Positions 1 through 6,045 of a stretch of DNA of 13,259 nt are shown here, one piece after another (position 1 is the stretch's first letter; the number at the start of each line of letters is the position of its first letter). Under the pieces are notes generated by a model. The model did no database searches and had not been told where the DNA came from. It was given only the letters and a program-made list of their open reading frames with translations. The stretch lies in NCBI GenBank assembly GCA_025924775.1, contig JAICHS010000041.1, positions 1 through 13,259 on the forward strand. The letters run 5' to 3'. The DNA comes from Rhodanobacteraceae bacterium (lineage in GTDB: Bacteria > Pseudomonadota > Gammaproteobacteria > Xanthomonadales > Rhodanobacteraceae). The translations under genes were made by a program, and so were the position numbers.

Positions 1-6
1 CAATAC

Positions 7-21
7 TAACGTTTGACGTTA
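7..21. promoter_or_regulatory. Likely HigA operator 1
   Basis: A perfect inverted repeat TAACGT-TTG-ACGTTA (6-3-6) lies just upstream of higB. A second, nearly identical palindrome follows with its centre 16 bp further on. Paired palindromes over the promoter are the usual binding sites of HigA-type antitoxin repressors. The palindrome is seen in the sequence; binding by HigA is inferred. Confidence 0.7.
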
Positions 22-41
22 CTAACGCATAACGTTACGAT
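13..41 (+). promoter_or_regulatory. Likely sigma-70 promoter of higBA
   Basis: TTGACG (13-18, 5 of 6 to the -35 consensus) and TACGAT (36-41, 4 of 6 to the -10 consensus) are separated by exactly 17 bp. The -35 box lies inside operator 1 and the -10 box starts in the last bases of operator 2, so a protein on either palindrome would block RNA polymerase. The expected transcription start, about 7 bp after the -10 box, is only a few bases before the higB ATG, so the mRNA may be nearly leaderless. Confidence 0.65.
23..37. promoter_or_regulatory. Likely HigA operator 2
   Basis: TAACGC-ATA-ACGTTA is the same 6-3-6 palindrome as at 7-21 with one mismatch in the left arm. It lies between the -35 and -10 boxes of the predicted higBA promoter. 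Two adjacent sites would allow cooperative repression by HigA or the HigB-HigA complex (inference from the family). Confidence 0.65.
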
Positions 42-50
42 GGTGCTCGA

Positions 51-329
51 ATGATCCGTTCGTTTCGCGATACAGGGACCCGTGCGTTGTTCGAGGGTCG
101 GCGCGTGCGCCGATGGATATCGATCGAACACGCAGCCATGCGCAAACTCGCCATCCTGAACCGCGCCGCGCGACTGGACGACCTGCGCATTCCGCCGGGA
201 AACCGGCTCGAAGCATTGCGTGGCGACCGTATTGGCCAACACAGCATTCGCGTCAACAATCAATTCCGGATCTGCTTCGTCTGGCGCGACGGCGATGCAT
301 TTGAAGTCGAAATCGTTGACTACCACTGA
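51..329 (+). CDS. higB: HigB toxin (RelE/ParE-type mRNA interferase)
   Basis: This 92-residue protein has the same length as the plasmid HigB of Proteus. It shares its start pattern (MIRSF), the central LRGDR-IGQHSIRVNNQFRI segment and the C-terminal DYH. HigB toxins are ribosome-dependent ribonucleases that cut mRNA in the A site and arrest growth. Arg73 and the final Asp90-Tyr91-His92 fall where the catalytic face of the Proteus enzyme lies; the His at position 54 of that enzyme is Glu here. The ATG at 51 is chosen because it gives the family N-terminus; no Shine-Dalgarno sequence precedes it and the predicted promoter leaves almost no leader. The gene precedes higA by 7 bp, the toxin-first order typical of hig loci. 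The family call is firm; whether the toxin is active is not known. Confidence 0.93.
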   Translation: MIRSFRDTGTRALFEGRRVRRWISIEHAAMRKLAILNRAARLDDLRIPPGNRLEALRGDRIGQHSIRVNNQFRICFVWRDGDAFEVEIVDYH

Positions 330-336
330 GCACACC

Positions 337-639
337 ATGCGACAAGTTGCCTACCCAACACCTGGGGAAATCCTGCTGAAGGAATTTCTTGAACCCATGG
401 CCATCACGCAATACCGCTTGGCCAAGGAAATCGGTGTACCACAGCGCCGGATCGGCGAGATCGTGGCGGGCAAGCGCGCCGTGACCGCGGATACGGGATT
501 GCGCCTGTCACGGTTTTTCGGAACCTCCGAAGGGTTCTGGACAGGTTTGCAGGATGATCACGACCGCGCCATGACCAAGGCGGCAATCAAAAAGAAGCTG
601 GCGCAGATCAAGCCCTGGAAGCAGCGCAAGGCTGCCTGA
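337..639 (+). CDS. higA: HigA antitoxin, XRE-type HTH repressor
   Basis: This 100-residue protein belongs to the HigA/VapI family. A helix-turn-helix spans about residues 22-60 (ITQYRLAKEIGVPQRRIGEI onwards), followed by the family signature SRFFGTSEGFWTGLQ at about 58-72 and a short Lys/Arg-rich tail. HigA neutralises HigB by complex formation and represses the operon by binding palindromes in the promoter; two fitting palindromes lie at 7-21 and 23-37. The ATG at 337 is 7 bp after the higB stop, so translation is probably coupled. A longer in-frame reading from 220 overlaps higB and is not needed. The stop at 637-639 is 6 bp from the stop of the convergent dehydrogenase gene, with no terminator between. 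Confidence 0.95.
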   Translation: MRQVAYPTPGEILLKEFLEPMAITQYRLAKEIGVPQRRIGEIVAGKRAVTADTGLRLSRFFGTSEGFWTGLQDDHDRAMTKAAIKKKLAQIKPWKQRKAA

Positions 640-645
640 CCGACT

Positions 646-1833
646 TCATTTCGTGGTTGCGCCCCACACCTTGTGCGCGGGGTCGAACTCGACCGTGACG
701 CGCTCCTGCGCGCGCACACCGAAGCCGCACACGGCCAGCGGCCCTTCGGTCATCGGTTCCAGGCCGAACGCCTGCTCGATCTCGACCTCGTTGATCGCGG
801 CGGTGATGAACGCGCCGAGGTTCAACTCGGTGGCGGCGAGGTACATCGCCTGCGACAGGTGCCCGGCATCCAGGATCACCGCGCGGTACGCCTTGGCGTG
901 GTTGCGGTATTTCCAGAAATTGCGCTCGAAGCGCGACACCAGCGCGACCTGCAGCGGTGCCCCGGCGTAGTACGCCTGTGCGGCCACGAAACGGCGCGCC
1001 AGCGACGCGGCGGTTTCCGCATCCAGTTCGCGCAGCGGTTCCAGCGCGTGCGCGACCGGGTGGTAGTGGTACAACCCCGCTGGCACGCCCTCGACCCGCT
1101 GCACCAGCAGGTACGCCTCGACCGCGTGCAGGCCGCCCGCCGACGGCACGCCCTTCTTCAGCAGTTGCACGCCGGGCGCGTAATCGCTGACCGCGCGCGC
1201 GCCGAACGTGCGATACAGCACCGCGGAAAACGCAGCGAACGACAACGGCGCCGGATCGTAATTGCGGCAGGTGACGCGCCGGTCCATCAACGCATCCAGT
1301 GGCGACGGCGCGGGCTTTTCCAGCGGCAGGCGCGCGAATGCCGGCGCGCACTCCGGCACCGCCAGCAGCGCGGGACCCAGGCGCTCCAGGAAGGTTTGCG
1401 GGCTGGCTTCGGAGAACAGCCGCTCGGCTTCCTCGGTGTCGACATCGCGCCAACGGCTGTGGCGATGCGCGATGGCGGACAACCCGCGCCAGTGCACCGC
1501 GCGCACGGCATCGTCGGCTTGCGCGAATCGGCGCGATGCTTCGTCCGCCGGTTCCTGCGCGATCAACAAGCCTTTCGCCAGCAACGCTTCCAGCATCGCG
1601 CGCGGATGCCGCTGCGACAACCCATCCAGTGACCGCCAGTGGCCCGGCGACAGGCCGCCTAGCGCCGCGACTTCCGTCGCGTCCAGCGGGATGTCCTGGT
1701 CGCAATGAGCAGCCAAGGCAACCCACCCAAGGCGTTCGCGTACGCCGGTCGCCCCTCCCAGCAATTCGGCCAGATCGAACTCAACGGTTTCACGCGACTC
1801 AATCAGAACCATCGTGCAACGGCGCACTCGCAT
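646..1833 (-). CDS. Putative peptide maturation dehydrogenase (SagB/ThcOx-like flavoprotein)
   Basis: This 395-residue protein has a nitroreductase fold in its C-terminal half. Visible blocks are DRRVTCRNYDPAPLS (184-198), PSAGGLHAVEAYLLV (230-244), GLYHYHP (253-259), LDAGHLSQAMYLAATELNLG (321-340) and EGPLAVCGFG (363-372), the usual FMN-binding elements of SagB-type oxidases. SagB enzymes oxidise azolines to azoles in RiPPs. From memory this protein fits the separate family TIGR04511, found with small modified-peptide genes rather than with YcaO. The N-terminal 170 residues include a helical part (about 50-92) that could hold the peptide (inference). The gene is divergent from the precursor, with 88 bp between starts. 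The ATG at 1833 follows GGGGA by 10 nt; an ATG at 1812 is the alternative. Substrate and product are unknown. Confidence 0.88.
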   Translation of the reverse strand: MRVRRCTMVLIESRETVEFDLAELLGGATGVRERLGWVALAAHCDQDIPLDATEVAALGGLSPGHWRSLDGLSQRHPRAMLEALLAKGLLIAQEPADEASRRFAQADDAVRAVHWRGLSAIAHRHSRWRDVDTEEAERLFSEASPQTFLERLGPALLAVPECAPAFARLPLEKPAPSPLDALMDRRVTCRNYDPAPLSFAAFSAVLYRTFGARAVSDYAPGVQLLKKGVPSAGGLHAVEAYLLVQRVEGVPAGLYHYHPVAHALEPLRELDAETAASLARRFVAAQAYYAGAPLQVALVSRFERNFWKYRNHAKAYRAVILDAGHLSQAMYLAATELNLGAFITAAINEVEIEQAFGLEPMTEGPLAVCGFGVRAQERVTVEFDPAHKVWGATTK

Positions 1834-1855
1834 AAAACCAAGTTCCCCACTCTAC

Positions 1856-1866
1856 TTGCGCCGCAA
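1856..1866. promoter_or_regulatory. Small palindrome in the divergent RiPP control region
   Basis: TTGCG-C-CGCAA is a perfect 5-1-5 palindrome inside the 88-bp gap (1834-1921) between the divergent starts of the dehydrogenase and the precursor gene. It is well placed to be an operator for both. I could not find a convincing -35/-10 pair for either gene, and no regulator is recognisable in the cassette, so the role is a guess. Confidence 0.3.
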
Positions 1867-1910
1867 TGGCTGGCGCGATTCCTGCATTGTGTCATCCACC
1901 ATCATCGCAC

Positions 1911-1916
1911 AGGGGA
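1911..1916 (+). promoter_or_regulatory. Ribosome binding site of the precursor peptide gene
   Basis: AGGGGA ends 5 nt before the ATG at 1922. This fixes the start of the precursor: the same frame is open back to 1814, but that extension runs into the dehydrogenase gene and has no binding site. Confidence 0.7.
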
Positions 1917-1921
1917 TTTCC

Positions 1922-2200
1922 ATGGCCAACCCATCACTCACGCGTCAGCAGGCGCTTACATTGCTCAACAAGCTTGGAACCGATGACAGTTTTCGTCAGC
2001 GGTTTGAAAACAGCCCCCGTGACGCACTGACGGAAGTAGGCGTGCCGCAAGACAAAGTTGCAACTTTCCCGGTCGAAAGTCTGGCGCCGGTCAAACTGGC
2101 TTCAAAGGAGAAGTTCCGGGAATTGCACGATCAGATCAGCCGGCAGCCAACTACAGAATGGATGTGTATGATCATTCCCCAGTTTCGGATAGACAAGTGA
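1922..2200 (+). CDS. RiPP precursor peptide (NHLP-related putative modified peptide)
   Basis: This is a 92-residue small protein without a signal peptide or membrane segment. Residues 7-45 (LTRQQALTLLNKLGTDDSFR and onwards to the VP at 41-42) have the helical, acidic look of NHLP/Nif11-type leader peptides, and LASKEKF at 59-65 is a second block I recall from the family TIGR04509 (putative modified peptide). The tail from about residue 74 (RQPTTEWMCMIIPQFRIDK) is the likely core, with one Cys (82), two Thr (77-78), Trp80 and Met81/Met83 around the Cys. No Gly-Gly cleavage site is visible. The gene is divergent from the maturation dehydrogenase, and its stop is 1 bp from the stop of the convergent cyclase-like gene. 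The start is set by AGGGGA 5 nt upstream. The family call rests on remembered motifs plus the two neighbours; the modification is unknown. Confidence 0.85.
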   Translation: MANPSLTRQQALTLLNKLGTDDSFRQRFENSPRDALTEVGVPQDKVATFPVESLAPVKLASKEKFRELHDQISRQPTTEWMCMIIPQFRIDK

Positions 2201-2201
2201 G

Positions 2202-4847
2202 TCATTTCCGACCATTGACCGCATGGATGCGCGACGCAAGCCATGGTAGATTGCCGGCATTCGGCCAGTTTTTATAGAACTCTGCAAGCTCTTTCTTTGC
2301 TTGGTCCTTGTCTCCCGCCTGAATCGACAGCTCGGCCAAATTCAATGAAGCTAAATCCGACTCGGCAACATTGAAAGCGGTCGTGATCCACTGCACGCTG
2401 TACTCGGAATACGCCCGCCCTCTGTGAGCAATCAGCCATTCGGCCTCGGAAGTGGCTGCCGCGTAATCCTTGCTCGCCCGATAAGCATCCAACAAGGCAA
2501 CATGGGTCACAAAAAGTTCGGTACCGTCCGCAAGTGGCCGTAAAACGCGAATCGCTTGGGCGGCGTCCCCGTCGACCAGCGCCAGCTCTGCCCGCGCTAT
2601 CTTGTACATATTCCTCGTTGCAACAAGGCCATTATCGTCGATAGTCAGTCCGCCGATGACACTTTTCGCAAGGGAAACATCGCCATTTCGGGCTGCCAAG
2701 TACGCCGCAAAAGCCAGCCGGAACCTATTGTCATCCATGTTGACGGATGGTTCAGTACGTATGGCCGCTTTCACGCTCGCGACATAGCTGGCAAGTTCAG
2801 GCTCGAGGCGATCAGGGGACGTCAACGATCGCAAACTGAGATGAACGAGGGCGAATTGCGTGATGCTGCGTGATCCAATATCCACTGCCTGATGTTCTGC
2901 ATCCGAGAGAGCGGAATAAGCATCGTCCCACTTCCCCTCGTCAATTCTTATCGCGATTTGGTTGACGTATGTATCCAAATCACCCGCTGCTATTCCCGAC
3001 GGTTTTGACTGCCTCAACCAGTAATCAGCCTTAGCAAACTCTCGTTTTACTGCATACGCTGCCGCAAGGTATTCCGTACGAATGATACCGTCCTTTACCG
3101 CTTCAGTATAACTCTTCAAAGATTCATCATATTTTTCCTCACCCAAATACAAATTGCCTAGGAAAAACCTACTGATTGTTTGATTAGGGTTCTGTGGGGC
3201 AAGCGTTGCTTTGGCTGCCGAAATTGCTTGAGGGTAATCATTGGCAATACGCCAACTGAAGAAAGAGTAGCTCCCCACGCCTGCAAAGAAATCAGGATAG
3301 ACAGTCGCCAGCATTTTCCATTTGGCCATAGATGCCGTAGGGTCCTCGAAGGTCTCCTTCCAAGCGGTCAGGTAAAGCTTCTCTCTAGGCGTCAACCGAT
3401 CAAGGTGTTGAAGCGCCAATTTCATTTCCAAGGAGGCCTTGGCGTTATCGCCTTCGCTTACATAAACCCGCATCAATGCCACTCGGGCCAAAGCAAAGCT
3501 TGGATCAATCTCCAGCGCCTGGGTCTGGTAAGCGATCACATCCTTCATGTCACCTGTTGCGTAGGCTTTCTCCCCCAACGAATACGCCTTCAACGCATTC
3601 AAATCCGGCGTCGCCACCTGCGCCAGCGGCTGGGACTGCTTGGACACCATCGCGAGCGCCTCGCCGAGCTTGCCGCGCAACTGCTTGCTGACGCTGTCCA
3701 GCGAGGGCAGCACGGATTGCGCGCCGACGCCGTCGGCGGACACCGAGTACACGGTGGCTTGGGTGTTGGGGTCGATCACTTCCGCGGTGACGCGCACGCG
3801 GCCGCCGACGTCGGCGACGGTGGGCAGCACCAGTGCACGCGCGCCTTCGCGCAGCGCGACCTGCGCGCCGATGGCGCGGTTGACCTGGGTCTTGTCGGGG
3901 TTCAGTTCCATGCGCTGCAAGGTCTGCTGCACCGAGAGTTCCGGCAGCACGTTGACGTATTGCGACTGTTCCAGGCTGATGCGCAGCGCGGAATCGACCG
4001 ACTGGTCGAACAGCTTGTCGCCAGTGAGGTTGTGCAGGTCGCCCACCACCACCCAGTCGCGCACGCCAAACGCCAGCGTGGGCGGGCTTTGCAGCAGGAA
4101 CCAGGCGCCGACGCCGAGGCCGACCAGCAGCATCGCCGCCTCGGCCGCCAACGTCAGCGGACGCCGCCACCACGGCAGGATCTTTTTCGCGGTGCGACCG
4201 GACTTCGGCGCGTGCAGCGGCGCGACGTCGTCCTCGCCCACTTCCACCACGTCCAACGGTTCGGGCAGGCCCTTGAAGCGGTAACGGCCGTGGTCTTTCC
4301 AGCGCACGTGCTCCGCGGCGTGCACGCCAAGTTCGCCCTCGGCGCGGTGCGCGATGCCGGCCGCCGCGGACGACATGAGGATTTGCTGCGGACGCGCCAG
4401 TTGCGCCAGGCGTGCCGCGACGGGCTTGACCAGGCCTTCCACCTCGATGGGCTTGGCGCCGCGCGCGACGTCTTCGGGTGCGTTCTCCCAGATCACCACG
4501 TCGCCCATGTGGATGCCGACCCGCGCGCGCACCACGACGCCATCGGCCGCGGACATGTGTTTCAGGCCGCGCTGGTAATCCAGCGCGAACGCGGCGGCCT
4601 GCACGGGCCGGTCGAACAGCAGCAGGAAGCCGTCGGTCTTGTCGATCTCGCGGCCCTTGTGCTGCTCCACCAGTGCGCGCGCCAGGCGATCGTGCTTGCG
4701 GATGACCTTCGCGGCGTTCTGGTCGCCCATGCGCTCGACCAGCGCGGTGGAATCGGCGATGTCGCACACCACCAGCGTGCGCAACTGCGGTGCCGCCATG
4801 CGGCCCGGACCGGGGGTGGTTTCGAGCTGGCGGATTTCGGCGGTCAT
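2202..4847 (-). CDS. Putative peptide modification system cyclase: cyclase-like domain, TM helix, TPR domain
   Basis: This 881-residue protein (from the ATG at 4847) has four parts. A class III nucleotide-cyclase domain spans about 20-200, with LVVCDIADSTALVERMGD at 26-43, DGFLLLF at 72-78, RVGIHMGDV at 109-117 and GLVKPVAARL at 138-147. A TM helix lies at about 231-252. A FlgO/TolB-like segment at about 260-400 contains GDLHNLTGDKLFDQS. TPR-like helical repeats run from about 416 to the end. Metal ligands Asp29 and Asp72 and Arg146 are present, but by my alignment the substrate Lys is Ile68, the substrate Asp is Glu135 and the transition-state Asn is Pro142, so it may not make cAMP. From memory it fits TIGR04510, whose members sit with modified-peptide genes. 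A GTG at 4856 is an alternative start; GAGGG lies 8 nt before the ATG. GC drops sharply in the TPR half. Biochemical role unknown. Confidence 0.88.
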   Translation of the reverse strand: MTAEIRQLETTPGPGRMAAPQLRTLVVCDIADSTALVERMGDQNAAKVIRKHDRLARALVEQHKGREIDKTDGFLLLFDRPVQAAAFALDYQRGLKHMSAADGVVVRARVGIHMGDVVIWENAPEDVARGAKPIEVEGLVKPVAARLAQLARPQQILMSSAAAGIAHRAEGELGVHAAEHVRWKDHGRYRFKGLPEPLDVVEVGEDDVAPLHAPKSGRTAKKILPWWRRPLTLAAEAAMLLVGLGVGAWFLLQSPPTLAFGVRDWVVVGDLHNLTGDKLFDQSVDSALRISLEQSQYVNVLPELSVQQTLQRMELNPDKTQVNRAIGAQVALREGARALVLPTVADVGGRVRVTAEVIDPNTQATVYSVSADGVGAQSVLPSLDSVSKQLRGKLGEALAMVSKQSQPLAQVATPDLNALKAYSLGEKAYATGDMKDVIAYQTQALEIDPSFALARVALMRVYVSEGDNAKASLEMKLALQHLDRLTPREKLYLTAWKETFEDPTASMAKWKMLATVYPDFFAGVGSYSFFSWRIANDYPQAISAAKATLAPQNPNQTISRFFLGNLYLGEEKYDESLKSYTEAVKDGIIRTEYLAAAYAVKREFAKADYWLRQSKPSGIAAGDLDTYVNQIAIRIDEGKWDDAYSALSDAEHQAVDIGSRSITQFALVHLSLRSLTSPDRLEPELASYVASVKAAIRTEPSVNMDDNRFRLAFAAYLAARNGDVSLAKSVIGGLTIDDNGLVATRNMYKIARAELALVDGDAAQAIRVLRPLADGTELFVTHVALLDAYRASKDYAAATSEAEWLIAHRGRAYSEYSVQWITTAFNVAESDLASLNLAELSIQAGDKDQAKKELAEFYKNWPNAGNLPWLASRIHAVNGRK

Positions 4848-4865
4848 GGGGGTCACCCTCGAACT

Positions 4866-4897
4866 CCTCTCCTTGGGAGAGGGTGGCGCACAGCGCC
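4866..4897. repeat. Paired hairpins of a REP-like intergenic element
   Basis: CCTCTCC-TTG-GGAGAGG (4866-4882) is followed at once by GGCGC-ACA-GCGCC (4885-4897). Both stems are perfect. This resembles the short dispersed palindromes common between genes in Xanthomonadales genomes. It lies upstream of the cyclase-like gene and partly covers its leader, so it could affect expression. No run of T follows on either strand, so it is not a standard intrinsic terminator. Confidence 0.6.
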
Positions 4898-4950
4898 GGT
4901 GGGGGTTCGGGTCCCGCGTTGATCCCGCCGGCGCGTGCCTCCACCCCCGG

Positions 4951-4973
4951 CCCGTCTCCCGACGGGAGACGGG
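4951..4973. repeat. 10-bp stem palindrome after the GGDEF gene
   Basis: CCCGTCTCCC-GAC-GGGAGACGGG is a perfect 10-bp stem with a 3-nt loop, about 10 bp beyond the stop of the diguanylate cyclase gene. It shares its TCTCC/GGAGA core with the hairpin at 4866-4882. Read from the minus strand it would form a strong hairpin at the 3' end of that mRNA, but the following bases are C/G rather than U, so a REP-like or mRNA-stabilising role is more likely than termination. Confidence 0.65.
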
Positions 4974-4983
4974 AGCAAAAACA

Positions 4984-6045
4984 TCAACTCATCACGTGCG
5001 CGCCGTCGCCGCCGGAGCCCTTCACGTGGTACAGCGCGCAATCGGCTTCGCTGTACCACACCGACCATTCGTCCTCGTCGCGGCACACGCCGCCGCCGAC
5101 GCTGACCGAGACGGTGAGCCCCGACGCCGTCTTCGGGAAGCGCAGCTGGCGCACGCCTTCGGTGATGCGCAGGGCGCGCTCGGTCAATTCGCGCTGGTCG
5201 ACCACTTGCGTAAGCAGGGCAAACTCGTCGCCGCCGAGGCGGCAGGGCAGGTCGGCCGCACCCGCGGCGTCCTGGATTTCCGACGCGATCGCGCGCAGCA
5301 CCTCATCGCCCACGAGGTGCCCATTCTGGTCGTTGATCTGCTTGAAGTGGTCGACATCAACCAGCAGCAGGCCGAACCGGCGTCCACGCTCGCGCACCTC
5401 GACCGCATTGTCGAGAAACTTATAGAGGCCGCGGCGGTTGCACAGGCCGGTCAAATCATCGGTGCAAACCTGGCGCTGCGCCAGCTGCAACTGGTCGCGC
5501 GTCTGCCGCAGTGAATCCAGCGTCTGCATCAGGTCTTCGTTGCGACGCTTGTAGTTGGAGATCAGCTGCTGCTCGCTGGCGACCAGGTAGGTGAACGAGC
5601 GCAACATGAACTGGGCCATCTGCAGCGGCTCGCTGCGCATCAGCGATTCGAACGCGTCGATCTCGATTACGTAAACCACGCAGGCTTCCGCGGCCAACGC
5701 ACTGCCGGAGCGCGCATGGTTGCCCACGAACATCGCCAGCTCACCGAAATATTCGTCGGGTCCGATCAGCTTGTCGGGCAGGTCGCCGGAAAATTCCAGC
5801 AGCACCCGGCCGGACGCGATCACGAACATGCTGCGACCGAATTCACCGTGCCGGAACACCGCCCGTCCCGGCTCCAGTTCCAGGCGCTGGCCCACGCCGA
5901 TGAACAACGCCATCTCGCGTTCGGACAGCCGCCGCGGCAACCGGCCCATGACGGGCGCCTCGGCCGCCAACCCGGCATCACCGGACCAATTCCTGTTTGA
6001 CAGCACGCTGGACACAGCCACCCCCCGTTTTCCGCCCCGGATCAT
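4984..6045 (-). CDS. Diguanylate cyclase with cyclic-nucleotide-binding domain (cNMP-GGDEF)
   Basis: This protein has 353 residues from the ATG at 6045. Residues 38-155 form a cyclic-nucleotide-binding (Crp-like) beta-roll with RAVFRHGEFGRSMFVIASGR (61-80) and the phosphate cassette FGELAMFVGNHARSGSA (100-116), keeping Glu102 and Arg112. A helical linker (about 157-193) leads to a GGDEF domain with DLTGLCNRR (197-205), DVDHFKQINDQNGH (230-243) and the active GGDEF at 271-275. The product-inhibition site that should read RxxD five residues before GGDEF is GAAD, so feedback by c-di-GMP is probably lost. No membrane segment is seen, so the protein is cytoplasmic. It would make c-di-GMP from GTP under control of a nucleotide ligand or a degenerate sensor. 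Start choice is uncertain: GTG at 6015 is also possible, and TATGAT at 6046-6041 could be a -10 box favouring it. It lies upstream of, and in the same direction as, the cyclase-like gene. Confidence 0.92.
   Translation of the reverse strand: MIRGGKRGVAVSSVLSNRNWSGDAGLAAEAPVMGRLPRRLSEREMALFIGVGQRLELEPGRAVFRHGEFGRSMFVIASGRVLLEFSGDLPDKLIGPDEYFGELAMFVGNHARSGSALAAEACVVYVIEIDAFESLMRSEPLQMAQFMLRSFTYLVASEQQLISNYKRRNEDLMQTLDSLRQTRDQLQLAQRQVCTDDLTGLCNRRGLYKFLDNAVEVRERGRRFGLLLVDVDHFKQINDQNGHLVGDEVLRAIASEIQDAAGAADLPCRLGGDEFALLTQVVDQRELTERALRITEGVRQLRFPKTASGLTVSVSVGGGVCRDEDEWSVWYSEADCALYHVKGSGGDGAHVMS

Noticed and set aside
1..50. Tandem TAACG repeats as a CRISPR array or attachment site
   Set aside because: There are only two palindromic units at operator spacing over a promoter, with no spacers and no integrase. 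Operator function explains them.
608..1726. 372-residue minus-strand open frame overlapping the dehydrogenase
   Set aside because: It is a frame shadow. The nitroreductase motifs are all in the frame of 646-1833.
646..1833. Ordinary nitroreductase for detoxification
   Set aside because: The length (395), the N-terminal extension and the position beside a leader-core peptide and the cyclase-like gene fit a peptide-maturation enzyme better.
3180..4922. 580-residue plus-strand open frame
   Set aside because: It is antisense to the cyclase-like gene, with low-complexity His/Arg/Gln-rich translation. The minus strand has clear cyclase and TPR features.
3550..4944. 464-residue minus-strand open frame in another register
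   Set aside because: It is a frame shadow of the cyclase-like gene, rich in Arg/Ala/Gly. It ends where the GC content drops, as expected for a composition artefact.
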